A stretch of 64,000 nucleotides of DNA from Styela clava (GCF_964204865.1 NC_135262.1:5766001-5830000), one strand, 5' to 3'. Counted from the stretch's first letter, positions 50,535 to 61,989 are shown. Notes: generated by a model not told the origin, from the letters alone. Numbers and translations are program-made.

Positions 50535-52897
50535 TTTCCCAAAATAGCGGACAAACGCGCCTTGCAGTGTTGGGATTTTGTCCGGCTACAAAAACGAAAG
50601 ATAAACTTGCCAGCAGATTGTAAAATATTCTACGCGGCAAAAACCAGACAGCATTGAAAACTTTCATAAAATGTATGAAAATCAAGCAGAGGAAAAATTA
50701 AGATACCAATCCAGTCCGTCGAAGAGTATTTTTTTTTATGCATGGAAATATCAATTTGCGATAGAATAATATATTGTCGTGGAACGCGATTTTTGTCATG
50801 ACTGAAAAATAAAATATATATATACCATTTTCACAACCTCGCTTCCCTAAGCGTTTTGTTATGGCCTGGAAGTTATAGCAATCAATGAGAATATTTTCAT
50901 TGTCCCAATTAATTTTGCCTTTTTCAAGTGAACGCCATTTTTACGTCGTATTGGCTGCAGCAATTACCGATACAAGGGACCTAGCATCCGGGACTGGCTT
51001 ACTCCATTCTGCCACTGTGGAGATCCCACCATATTGGTTGATGAGATAAATACGAAATTGCTTTTTTAATGCCGGAGAATGGGCTAACCTTTAGTAAGCA
51101 TTTACAAGTCGCGAAAATGCTGTATAGGTGTCTACTAAATTATGCGCAATCTGATGTAGATTAATAGTCCAGAAGTTTTATACCCTGATATGCCTACTTA
51201 TGTATATCATGTGAATAACCCAAAAAATAGCGCCATCCACAACATAATCGTAAACACTATTTTCTGGCAAGATCAATAAACAAACCATTTGAGTATACCA
51301 TGATCAGAAAATGCATTGTATATTCAACAAAATTCTATTAAAAATATGAAAAAACTTTTTTATTCGAATACAAAGATATGCAATGCAAGGACAGGAAAAT
51401 AGAAGTTGTAGAATTCAAGCATTACAAACCGTGTAGACATATCTTGAGTTACGATTACATAATCGAACACACTATTGCCACTGTCATATAAGAGGAATAA
51501 TCCAACATAATATTACTCAGTAAGCCATACACATCTTATAATATAAAATTTATTCAACATCAAGCAGGGATGAGTAAGACCAAATGATTTGCAATTATGA
51601 CGTCAGGATTTTATTTGAGATTTCTAAGTCATATTTCCATAAAAAATTTGTACAAATATATAGTCGGGAAAAAAATGCTTTGTTTTCAAGAGTTATAAGA
51701 TTGCAGTTACTCCTTCTCCAACTATAAAATAACAAGAAAACATTTTTGAGATTTCATTGTATAAAAAAGTATACGTGATATGCCATCGAATTAGTTTTGG
51801 ATGTTTTCGACCAAGCTCTACAATACTATAAAAGCTAGATCTTGTGTTACAGAAGGCTGGTAGTGCAAACACATATAAACTTTTGTGACCCGAAGTTAAC
51901 AATCATAAAATATAAATCAACGTATATTGATGCATGCATGAACAAAAAAACTATTTCTGAAATGTGAGATTTTTCTAAAACCATCTTACACTTGCTTTAG
52001 TAAATACATGAGCATATAGGTACTATACTTAGGGTGGGGATTTTGATATTTTACTATAAAAGTTGACGTTGCAAGCAATCGAATCAATAAAGCAGTGTTA
52101 ATATTACGAAATTCCCACTGCTATAGAAATTAGAAGCAAGCTGGTTTTTGATGATCGCTTCCTCATTATTCATAAAATACAGCAAACTCAAGTACAATAT
52201 GCCATTATTGAAACTTGTACAAGCCATCAATATTCTCTCGAATTTTCACTGATTTGATTTTACCCCTTCAAGATTGTTATACCATGAGTTGTGGAAAAAT
52301 CAAAGTCGCTGATTGCCGGCAATTTTCTGTGCAGTAAATATAAACTAGGATTTAAATCCTTATAAACATTAGCAGGTTTGTCAACTAGACGACTAAATGT
52401 TTTTTTAGGAGTCTGTTTACCCAGAATTCAAATTGAATAAATAGCTTTGCTCAATTCCTAAATGATGTTTCAATGCCAATCTTTTACAATGCATTTGGTT
52501 CTAGAACCTGTGACCTTATGACCCTCCAACAAATTTTAGTTTTTGTACAAGTTTGATTGAGCACCAAACTTGTATATATATAACAGTAGCGAAATGTGAA
52601 TAATATTTGTATCTTTCCCGTCAACCGCAAATTATAGAACAAATATCATGTTAATTGGACGAAAAATCTTAGATCAGAAAAGAAAACAGGTTTCAATACA
52701 TCATAAAATTGATCAGACACTTTTATTTACCACCCAATGACTTAATCTCCACCCAGGTAAAATTTGTTTGATGTCATTTGTCACCTTTGACCCCATGGTT
52801 TATGATCCTAAGTAAAATTTGACTCCTTGAATGGCACAATTTCGCTCATTCTTGACAGGTAATTTTTTTTAATTCATTGTTATAAAGTGTTATTCTA
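50535..52897. other. Between ENY2 and UBE2S
   Basis: Holds the ENY2 promoter next to its start and otherwise AT-rich DNA without recognised genes. AATAAA on the minus strand at 52722-52727, about 170 bp past the UBE2S stop, is a candidate poly(A) signal for UBE2S. Confidence 0.45.
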
Positions 52898-55754
52898 TCA
52901 CAATCGTTTTAAACCACGTTTTTTCTCTTTTCGCTTTTTTTCTGAAATAATTTTTTCTGTTGCTTGTTTTTTGTTTGCTGGACCACTTTCTCCAGTGGAA
53001 CTATGATCACTAGAACAAGGTCTATCATCTGCTGGTCTTGTACTTGCCAACTTTCCATTTGGCATAGCATGAATTTCAGTCATAAGTTTGGCCCGAGAGG
53101 CGTAATCTTTGTAATGTTCTAATAAGAGTCTTCCTGCTTCTTCGTTTAACGCAGATTCAGGATTTGGATGAATAAGAAGACATTTGACAGTCTAAAACAC
53201 GAAGAAACAAATATAATCGAAAAACTAAATAAAAATTTAACGCCAATGGGTCAGAAGCTGACAAAAAAATCATGATAATTTTATACACAAAGCAGAGAGC
53301 AATGAGTTTTGACAATCGTTGGATTCAGTTGACACACCTTAAGTCACAGCCATTTGATTGTGAGAGCATAGCAGGCATTTATGATTGAAATACACTAAAT
53401 TCATATTCAAAATCCGAAATAAATAAAATTAAAAAAAAAGATAATCATCAACCATGCAACAGTGACGAATACTGATTTGTCATGATGATCTTAACTTCAA
53501 ATTGGGTATAAAGAATATTGCTGACTTTCAAGAAGAATCTTGATTTGGATTCATTTTTGCATTCTTAGAAAACCAAACTACTGTTGTAAGCTGCAATGAA
53601 TCTAGATGTTATTCAATTTTCATAACTTATTTCAGTGACTGTAAATTTTTAATCAAATGTCGCACATTCATGCTACACAATAAATCATACTTGCTTTTGT
53701 CAAAAAAAAATGATTGATGACAGAATATTACTATGGCCGTAGCAATTAAAAGTGAATGAATAAGTTGCCTCATACCAGAATTCAAATGTTTAATTTAATT
53801 TTCAAGTCATTAAAAATTGTTGGTTTTTGGCCAGTTTGCTCGAGGATCACATCATGTGATTACATCTGAATGTTGGGTGCCTAACACGACACTATGTGAC
53901 AAAGCTGGCACTGACTAAAAATTCATCATTTATTTCCAAATTTGACATACACAAAAACAATAATATAAAATGTACATACCAGGAGTACATTCCTTATTCC
54001 CATTTTCGAATGCCAATCCTTTTTCAAAACATTGACACAAATTTCCCCAGAACTGCTCACATTTGGGTGGAATATTTTAGTGGTAAAAAATCCCTTGGGT
54101 GGACTCGCAGGAAATTCTTTAGTTAGGCAGAGTTTCATTTTAAAAATACCCCCAGCATACGGTGTGCCCTCTAAATGGACAAAAAATTCAATAGCTTCCA
54201 GCCTGTATGGATGCTTACAAAGAAACAAACAAATACAAAGAAACATTTTTTGGGCAAACCTGGACTGGGAAAAGTTTTTTTCTATGAATACATTTCAAGG
54301 TCATAAGAGTTTTTTTCATTGTTCGTCAAGATAACTAAAAAAATATTTTTTAACTATATACTTTTATAAATGTCTTGCCCAAAGCAGTTAATAATACATA
54401 TTGTATCCAAGGAAGCCACATTTATTCAATGATAAATCTACTTTGATATCCTTTTATAATTTTTTGCAATATCGTGCAAAGCAATGTGATAGGTCTAAAA
54501 GAGTGGGCATTGTGAGTTGTAAGTGACCAGTGACAGAATCCTAAAATATTCAGTGAACGTAAGACTTAAAACACTAGGCTAGGATTTACATATTTATCCT
54601 AGGGCAGGGGTTCTCAATCTGGCGTTCGCGAACCCCCAGGGGTTCATGAGAAGATTTTCAGGGGTACTTGGATGGCATTCGAGTTTTCGTGTGATGCCGT
54701 TTTTCAATGACCTTTACTACCGGAGGAAAATGCGTGCCGATCGAAACTCAGCATAGATTTTCCCTGATCTTGCGTTGTTGCGATTGAGACGCAACAATGT
54801 AAAATCCACCGCTTTGCAGCCAAACTGTGAAATCTCAAAAGACAGTGTTCTGCAGGCATTGCAGAAAGTGATAATGCTTATTGAAACTTGAGAGAGATTT
54901 TAAGAATTTAATAGTTAGGCAAAGGACAAGGGTAATGACATCAACACGAAGATTTAATCTAGCTACAGCAGTTTGTCAATAAATTGTTGTTGCAGCAAAT
55001 TGTTAGTCAATAAATAATAACTTTGATGGGTGAATGGTGTCTGATTACCATGAAGTTCGCGATGATTGTTTCATGACCTGAGGGGTACCTAACAAAAAAA
55101 AGGTTGAGAACCCCTGTCCTAGGGGAAAGCCGATAAGAGGGCTTAATCACATAGCGAACCATGGCCTCTCGTCCGGTTACCAGTCCATGTCGAGTATAGA
55201 CTTAGTTAGCCAGTTATTTGTTTCAAATGCGTAAAGTTGATGGTGGAGAAAGCATGTGAAGCAAATCCGTTCCACAATACTTCAGTTTGGCAAAAACTTT
55301 TTTTATCAATAATAAAACTCATACGTGGGCCATCCAAAATTGCTTGAATTTCTGACACATCCTCTTCATTCGCAGTGACTTGAATTCCTTCAATTGGTTC
55401 TGTTGCTAAAGATTTCAACTCTTTATAAACTTGTCTCACTACTTGAGGGGATAGATTTTCTTGATTTCCATGCTGAAATAGATAAACAAATTTTTTCCAA
55501 TACAGCAATATTGCACCAAATGAAATCTAATGACAGAATGCAGGAATAAATGTTTCATTTTAAGGTCAGATATTTAAAACGAAAATGCGAAATTCTGTAC
55601 TTAGTCCAATTAAAATGACCAGTTGGAGCTTAGAAAACGACTGCTTCAGTACTGTGACCCATAGCTAAAATAAAAATCCACTTAAATATATTCTATCTGC
55701 AATTCACAATTTATCTGATTATTACTGTAATACTGTGAGACTCACCATTGACAT
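52898..55754 (-). CDS. UBE2S: UBE2S, K11-specific ubiquitin-conjugating enzyme
   Basis: Four coding exons join in phase: 55754-55746 (9 nt, MSM), 55472-55325, 54170-53980 and 53191-52898, giving 213 residues (human 222). The UBC fold runs from about residue 10 to 155, with [23 protein letters not shown] and the catalytic Cys97 in [12 protein letters not shown], then [18 protein letters not shown] Lys/Ser-rich tail ends [13 protein letters not shown], close to the human RALRRL, the C-terminal peptide that docks on the APC/C. UBE2S extends Lys11-linked chains on APC/C substrates during mitotic exit, and this copy keeps all parts needed. Exon 1 is tiny but has a good donor (ATG|GTGAGT), and its codon phase fits exon 2. 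A MITE sits in a SINE within the intron between 54171 and 55324. Confidence 0.95.
54575..55235 (-). mobile_element. SINE tail split by a hAT MITE (UBE2S intron)
   Basis: The left piece (GGATTTACATATTTATCCTAGGG) and the right piece (GGGAAAGCCGATAAGAGGG, GGCCTCTCGTCCGGTTACC, CCAGTTATTTGTTTCAAATG) are consecutive parts of the SINE seen at 44.95 and 48.5 kb. They are separated exactly by the 512-bp MITE at 54605-55116. The SINE remnant reaches to within about 90 bp of UBE2S exon 2. Confidence 0.75.
54605..55116. mobile_element. hAT MITE inserted in a SINE
   Basis: 512 bp with inverted ends CAGGGGTTCTCAA and TTGAGAACCCCTG (exact over 13 bp) and a perfect 8-bp target duplication TCCTAGGG (54597-54604, 55117-55124). 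The target is part of the SINE. Non-coding. Confidence 0.9.
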
Positions 55755-56459
55755 TTTTCAGCTAAGTGTCCCTCCTACAATCCTATGTCGACTTGGACTA
55801 AGTAGCCTGCAATCCAATATACGCGAAAGCCAAACCCTTTCTATATTTTCTGTGTTCAAGGCTTTGGTATGAGGATTAAAAGAACAGTACTACGACGTTG
55901 TGACGTCAGATGCCGTTGATTTAAAACTAGTCACGTGACTAGAGTCAACATTGTTCTTAGCATCGTTTTTGTTTAGTTCTGGCTTTATTTTCAACACTCC
56001 TGCTTGGAAATTTACAATACTAAATAAGTGTTTATAGCAGTAAACTATTGTATCTCAAGATGATGGCGTAACTCGTTAACGATCTGTCGCGGTTTGCGAG
56101 TGGCAAGAGAAGATAAAAAATATTGTTTTGTTGCTTCAAATCGTTCACAATAGGCAATAACTTTATTCCAGAAACAAAATATTATACATTAGGATACCGG
56201 ATTGCATTGCTAACAATTGTTTATTCATTTTATAAAATAGTCTGGATATCATAATTTCGCTACAACAACAGGTGCATTCAATTACTTGTATGTGTGAGAT
56301 CACAGCAAATTCAGCTGCTGCAGAGATGCAAGGTGAAAACTGAAATTTAATTTATGCGCTAAAACGGTTTTATTCAAACTAATTTAAAGTACTTTTTCGT
56401 GCCAAGCGTGTTTTTCAAAGACGCTAAGAGACATTATATACATTGCAATATATATAGCG
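55755..56459. promoter_or_regulatory. UBE2S upstream region
   Basis: No gene recognised. This stretch lies directly upstream of the 9-nt first coding exon of UBE2S and should contain its 5' UTR and promoter. I see no distinct element to single out. Confidence 0.35.
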
Positions 56460-56790
56460 ATGTGGCGCTTGGAATACGCTCGCCATTGCACATCTGATTA
56501 CCCTACGTGGGTTCGCAGGTTTGAATCCCGTGGAGAAATTTATGTGCGATAGGGTTACTGGACTCCTCGCAGCCATAGGGTGGCTATTGTAACAGCGCGT
56601 CTTCCTCCACCACCAAGTCCATGCAGCGAAAAAACAGAGCCATTACAAATTTTCAACTGTGGGCCCAGAAGTGTACAACTGGGATGCGAAAATGGAAAAT
56701 TTTTATCGATTGTTTGTTTACATGCCGCCACACATCACACGCTATTCACTGTTTTTGAATATATTGCATGCAACCTTATTACAGAATGAG
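56460..56790 (+). mobile_element. tRNA-derived SINE copy
   Basis: The tRNA-like head contains GTGGCGCTTGGAATACG (A-box region) and GGTTTGAATCC (B box, one mismatch to GGTTCGAATCC), followed by a GTGCGATAGGGTTACTGG and GTCTTCCTCCACCACCAAG body. It does not fold into an intact tRNA by eye and continues into SINE-like sequence, so it is not a tRNA gene. Confidence 0.6.
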
Positions 56791-58456
56791 ACACCTCAGC
56801 ATTGTCAATATTTATGTTTATTTGTTTAGGTTTGTGACTCTTTCTTTTTCGGTGGGTGGACGCGTTCAATACGTTTTAAACTTGTGTACGTATATTTTGT
56901 TTTTGCGACTGAATCGAAATAAGATCTATCAACTTCGTTAGCTTCAATGGGTGAACTTTATTACAAATCAACCAATTTTGCAGTCATCTTGTGCGAACGT
57001 AGACTGAAGAGGGTCCGGTCGACCTATATGGCTGCTTTTATTGCCTATTGACATGTTTTTCAATAGCATTTGAAATATTGGAAAAAAACTGTTTGTTCTC
57101 CCCTAAAATTGACGAAACATTTTTGTTTGCTGCTCCAATGCGCAAATCCTTTGCTCTGCATCATTGCTTCATACGACATTCATTACATTTACGGTAACTT
57201 AACATTTCCCTCGCATCTCGGTATTTATATTCACTGTGCCTATTCTATTTATATGTATTCATTTATTTGTGTTCGTTTTGACAGGGGCATTCAGGATCTG
57301 GAGTTATAAATGAATTGTATTGATGAATTTCCCAGATGGCACTGACAGTCGCGTTGTATGGTACGCGGAAACGCGTTTTAATATGTGTTGCAGTGCGTCA
57401 CATTTATGAGTCGCATTTTAATGCGATTACTATCAAATGCAATATGTTATTTTTCATATCGCATACCGTATACTAACATTTAAATGATTGATTACCCCGT
57501 AATACTAGGCACTTATTTCTGTATCTGCTCACGGCACTGTATTACTTAGCACAAGCTATAAGTATTCGGTTGATGCCGAGATGAAATCGAAAATTAATTA
57601 GGTACCGTAGTAATATGACGATGGGCATGAGGGAATTCAGGCATTATCTGCTGGTGCAGTGGTTGGGAGTAATATATTCAGTACCGGTACGGAATTATCT
57701 ATGGAAAAAATAGAAAAGACAGTTAATGTTGAAAGCTGTACCTATAGTCTTGTATTCAGATGACCATGAACTGCTGATCTAGTGCCCCTACGCATGTACA
57801 TACACTGTTGGTAGGATTGGGTCTGTATCAAGCTCACTATTGTAAATCTATCTGTCTATGACAATAGACAATAGGTTTGTTTCGTCGTGCAAGAAATCAC
57901 AACACAAATTCAAAATAGGAAAAAGTAATTATGCGGTACAGTAGCGGATTTCATTGCAATTAACTGGAAGTCGCGAAGGACCAGAGATAGCATCATAAGT
58001 CTGGGACACCAAGATTGAAAACGAGTTAATAAAAATTGAAATAAATAAGAGAAATAAGCACAAAGAGAAACTTATTCATTCCATAAATAACCAACAAGAT
58101 TGATATGAATCATCATATATGATTTGGAAGAGAATGTAAAAATAAAAGTCGGGGAAATTCAATTGATACACAGTAACTATAAAAATAATTCACCATATCA
58201 TTCAGCTGTACTTCCGTACAATTGCAGCGATTAAACTTTTTATCTATTGTCATATGCAACATTAAATCGAGCGATCATTTTATTTGATGAGAATTTATTT
58301 ATTTAATGGACTGATGCATATAAAGTATGTCTTATTGCTCACGTTTCTCATAATAATAATGAATTGGTACTGTAGTATGTCAGTGTATTGAACTCTTACT
58401 TACAAATTACTTTTGCCTTTTAAAGTATTGTAATACTGTGATATACTATACTCTGC
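56791..58456. other. Upstream region of CYB5R4
   Basis: No gene recognised. A CTCTGCAG acceptor at 58449-58456, 26 nt before the CYB5R4 start codon, implies an upstream leader exon or trans-spliced leader. Confidence 0.45.
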
Positions 58457-58482
58457 AGTGCTTACATAGAGAAATTATTGTC

Positions 58483-60129
58483 ATGTTCCCGTCACTGAAT
58501 AGTCAGCAAAGGTTATCCGTAAATAATCCTACTAAACCCAGCAAAAAGGTTCCACTGAAACCAGGAAGGTCTCTCGTTGACTGGATACAACGGACAAAAT
58601 CTGGAGAGGACTTGAAAAAGACAGGACCTCGATTACTACGTATAACGACAGATGAACTAGCCAAACATAACAAGCCTAATGATATGTGGATGGCATTGCG
58701 TGGAATGGTATACAACGTTACTGCCTATCTGGAATATCATCCGGGTGGTGCAGATGAACTGATGCGTGGTGCAGGGAGAGATGCCACGTCTCTTTTTGAA
58801 GAAGTCCATCGTTGGGTTAACTATGAATCAATGTTGAAGGAATGCTTAATAGGAAAGTTAATAGACACAAATCCAAAACATCTTAATCATAGTATACTGG
58901 CTCCTCCGACATCTTTAACAAGCCTAAATCCTCTTGGCGTGAACACTTTAAAAATTGACTCTGTTGGAGGTACTGCGGCAGGTGTACCTGAAATAAATCT
59001 TGAAGATTATACCTCAAATTCTGATGTGTCTATTTCCCTGCCAAATGAAAAATCTTCAGTTGAACCAACTTTGGATTGGTATCAAACAACAAAAACTATT
59101 GTAATCGTTTTGTATACAAAAATACCCAACTTTTCCAAAGATCATGTTGTATGTGATCTTTTGAATAAGAATTCAGCTGTACTAGATTTACACGTAGGCA
59201 AAATACTGCACACATTTCACATTGCTCTAAATCAACCAGTTTTATGCAGTATTCACATTGCAGTTACTTCCATTGGAAATGTACAAGTTGTCTTTACAAA
59301 AATGGACCCAAAAATACACTGGAGCACGCTTGGTGATGTACGACGAACTAAAGAAAACTTCAGCGGCAGAGACGTTTTTAAACTGAGAACATGTGAATGT
59401 TCTATTGCAAGTAAAGTTACATTGACTCACGATACTGACTTGTATCATATAAAAATGCCCTGTTCTCGACGAATGTATGTGCCCAAGGGATACCATGTCT
59501 ACCTCAAAACTAGTATTGATAACATTGAAGTACAAAAACCTTATACTCCAGTTCTGAAGTCAATTTTGAATGAAAATGCAGAAAAATCACTTGAAACCGG
59601 ATGTGATTTTTATCTGGCTATTAAACACTATGAAACTGGCGCGCTGACTTCAGCGTTGGGCAAATTATCACCGAATGATAAAATATCTGTAAGTGTATAT
59701 GATGGAGACTTTGATGCAGAGACTATTTCAAAATATAACACGCATGTTTTGTTGGCAGCGGGTACTGGAATCACGCCTATGATTAGAGTTTTATATTCAT
59801 TGTTGCGAGATCGAGATGATTCACAAGTTCATTTACTTTTTTTCAACAAAAGAATTGAGGATATTATTTGGAGAGATGATCTCGATGCATTTTCAGAAAA
59901 CTATCATGGAAGATTTTTCACTCACAATATATTATCACAAGCCGATGAATCTTGGAACGGCAGAAGAGGAAGAATTTCCAAAGAAATGCTAGAAGAATAT
60001 TTGTCAAAAATTGAAAATTTTGACAAAAATGATATTTTGTTCTACATATGTGGGCCGACTCTTTTTACCAACTCTGGTCTTTCCATAATTAAAGAGCTCG
60101 GATTCCCCAATGTCCATGCTTTCACATAA
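58483..60129 (+). CDS. CYB5R4: Cytochrome b5 reductase 4 (NCB5OR)
   Basis: One uninterrupted 548-codon frame (human protein 521). Domains in order: an N-terminal VPLKPGRSLVDWI motif special to this family; a cytochrome b5 domain (about 50-128) with heme ligands His86 in YHPGG and His109 in VHRWVNYE; a CS domain (about 198-285, starting LDWYQTTKTIVIVLYTK); then a ferredoxin-reductase-like module with the FAD motif KPYTPV (352-357), NAD(P)H motif LLAAGTGITPM (423-433), FFNK, IIWRDDLD, WNGRRGRIS and CGP (523-525). CYB5R4 is an ER-associated NAD(P)H-dependent reductase linked to fatty-acid desaturation and redox protection. The Met at 58483 gives MFPSLNSQQR, which aligns with the family start; an upstream in-frame Met at 58438 falls before the CTCTGCAG acceptor. 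The coding region has no introns, unlike the multi-exon vertebrate gene. Divergent from UBE2S, convergent with RPS8. Confidence 0.96.
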   Translation: MFPSLNSQQRLSVNNPTKPSKKVPLKPGRSLVDWIQRTKSGEDLKKTGPRLLRITTDELAKHNKPNDMWMALRGMVYNVTAYLEYHPGGADELMRGAGRDATSLFEEVHRWVNYESMLKECLIGKLIDTNPKHLNHSILAPPTSLTSLNPLGVNTLKIDSVGGTAAGVPEINLEDYTSNSDVSISLPNEKSSVEPTLDWYQTTKTIVIVLYTKIPNFSKDHVVCDLLNKNSAVLDLHVGKILHTFHIALNQPVLCSIHIAVTSIGNVQVVFTKMDPKIHWSTLGDVRRTKENFSGRDVFKLRTCECSIASKVTLTHDTDLYHIKMPCSRRMYVPKGYHVYLKTSIDNIEVQKPYTPVLKSILNENAEKSLETGCDFYLAIKHYETGALTSALGKLSPNDKISVSVYDGDFDAETISKYNTHVLLAAGTGITPMIRVLYSLLRDRDDSQVHLLFFNKRIEDIIWRDDLDAFSENYHGRFFTHNILSQADESWNGRRGRISKEMLEEYLSKIENFDKNDILFYICGPTLFTNSGLSIIKELGFPNVHAFT

Positions 60130-60567
60130 AATGCTTCAATATTCAAATTTTATGTACAGATTACCATTGGTCCACATAGTTCAATATATAATAAGTAGTG
60201 ACCTAAGAATTTCCCACTTTTGATGCACTTATGTTTTTGTCATGCAGGAAAAAGAATTTGTTACTCTGTTCTATTTTCCCCTCCGCAACATAAAAGGCAA
60301 AAAAAGCTTCACAGAAACACTAAGGCTGCTTTACTCGACTAGCCTAGGGTTAATTTTATACCTTTTTCTGATAATAGTGTTGCTTGCAACTCTTTTATTT
60401 TTACCACTTTTAGCTTAGGTACATTGCTTTGGGGTTCATAATTAATCACTTATTTGTCCTGTTTGGACTACCAACCAGGATGACCCTACATGCAAGACTA
60501 GTGAGAAATCATTTTCTGTGAAGTGATTATAAAAAAGATTGCGCTTAAAATACACATAACAGCCAGT
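60130..60567 (+). other. CYB5R4 3' flank
   Basis: Non-coding. No canonical AATAAA right after the stop. Contains T- and A-rich tracts only. Confidence 0.4.
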
Positions 60568-60620
60568 AATAATAATTATTATATAATATATATAATTATT
60601 ATATAATATATATAATTATT
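60568..60620. repeat. AT-rich tandem repeat
   Basis: The 20-mer ATATAATATATATAATTATT occurs twice in a row (60581-60600, 60601-60620), preceded by AATAATAATTATT. It is almost self-complementary and could extrude as a cruciform. Confidence 0.85.
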
Positions 60621-60814
60621 GTCAAGTATTTTGCATGTGGGATTTATTGTTGCTATGTAATTACTCACTGTGATAATTTTTTATGTAAGTGTATTGTCTT
60701 TATATACAAGTGAATATATATTATACTGTATGTGTAACTAACTAGCATGGAGCGATCCTCATTGTATATGGCATAAAAAAGTGGATAACACTCTTACATC
60801 TTTCTTAGTGTACA

Positions 60815-60985
60815 TGTGTGACGATCTCTGCAGATTTGCATCTTGTGAGGAAAATATATGTGCGAGAGGATTGCTATATGCCGTGTAATCGTAGGGTGGT
60901 TCACATAACGGCTTCCTCCTCCAAGTGCATGCATCTGAAACAAATAACTTTCCCCATATCTGACATTGTTTGGAAACTGGGCCTA
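60815..60985 (+). mobile_element. SINE body fragment
   Basis: Carries TGTGCGAGAGGATTG, CACATAACGGCTTCCTCC, TGCATGCATCTGAAACAAAT and CCCATATCTGACATTG, in the order of the SINE body at 48.5 kb (reverse strand there). The tRNA-like head is mostly missing. Confidence 0.6.
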
Positions 60986-61333
60986 GTATGTATTTCACAA
61001 GATCATATTAAGCATTCTTACTTACTACTTTCCTCTCTTTAGATAAATATGAAGAAAGTAAGTCGTTCATTCAATGTCCTGGAAAAGTTGAGCATGTATA
61101 TGGCCGACTTGATAGGTATGTATAATTATAAATAAAGCCAGGGCTGTGGGAATGATAATTACTGTTTACTGAGCTGTGGATGAATCACTAGGCTTGAGTT
61201 GTAGCTGAAAATGTGCTCTTAATCATTAAATATATTCTCCCTTCAGTATATAAAAATCCTATATTTCATAGCCGTAAGCATTGAGCAGTCAAATTTCATC
61301 CGTGGTTTTTTCCCCCTCTTAACAACCATCATC

Positions 61334-61526
61334 GGCGCTCCAGAAGTTTGTGTAACAATAAGGTAACTAATTTTGTTTGCCTAAGTTACATCGAGTTGTG
61401 TAAAGGAATGGGCAGGGGTATATTCGCTTGGCTAACACAGACGGTCCCGAACTCGCAATAGAACTAAAATATGAAAGATCGGAATAAAATTATGGCCTAA
61501 CCTGGTGCACATACTACGGGAGTATC
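61334..61526 (+). mobile_element. MITE family A, copy 6
   Basis: 193 bp from GGCGCTCCAGAAGTTTGTG to ATACTACGGGAGTATC. An exact 8-bp duplication CCATCATC flanks it (61326-61333, 61527-61534), the best evidence for target-site length in this family. It lacks one of the two telomere-like units (CCTAACCTGG only). Confidence 0.85.
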
Positions 61527-61683
61527 CCATCATCAACAAAATCATAGAATTTCATTGCTTTGAGCATTAATTAGCCCTACACATTTACCAATTTTTCTCA
61601 CCCCTAGCAAATCATGAGAATGTCAGGTTTAACAAATCCCATGAAAGATGTTAGTACCTCACTTATCTGACTATACTGTTATC

Positions 61684-61887
61684 GGTGCTCCAAAATTGTG
61701 TGTACCAATATGGAGGCAAATAATTTTGTTCGCCTACTTTACATCAAGCTTTATATAGGGACTGAAACCTATGGGCAGGGAGTATTCACTTGGCTGACAC
61801 AGACAGTCCCGAACTCGCAATAGAACTAAAAATGGAGAATCTGAATAAAATTATGGCCTAACCTGATACAAACACTACGGGAGAACC
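61684..61887 (+). mobile_element. MITE family A, copy 7
   Basis: 204 bp from GGTGCTCCAAAATTGTGTG to CACTACGGGAGAACC, same orientation as copy 6 and 157 bp from it. One CCTAACCTG unit. No target duplication is readable. It ends about 70 bp beyond the RPS8 poly(A) signal. Confidence 0.8.
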
Positions 61888-61955
61888 CATGATCTCCTAA
61901 CAGCTGAACATTGCTATCATTTTCTTGAAACCACTCATATTCCACATAATTGTGA

Positions 61956-61961
61956 TTTATT
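61956..61961 (-). terminator. RPS8 poly(A) signal
   Basis: AATAAA on the minus strand, 28 bases past the RPS8 stop codon, consistent with the short 3' UTRs of ribosomal protein genes. Confidence 0.7.
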
Positions 61962-61989
61962 AACGTAGAGCGTTATAATAATATAACAA

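Noticed and set aside
56460..56530. Possible tRNA gene
   Set aside because: A- and B-box-like motifs are present, but the B box has a mismatch, no acceptor or anticodon stems are evident, and the sequence continues as SINE body.
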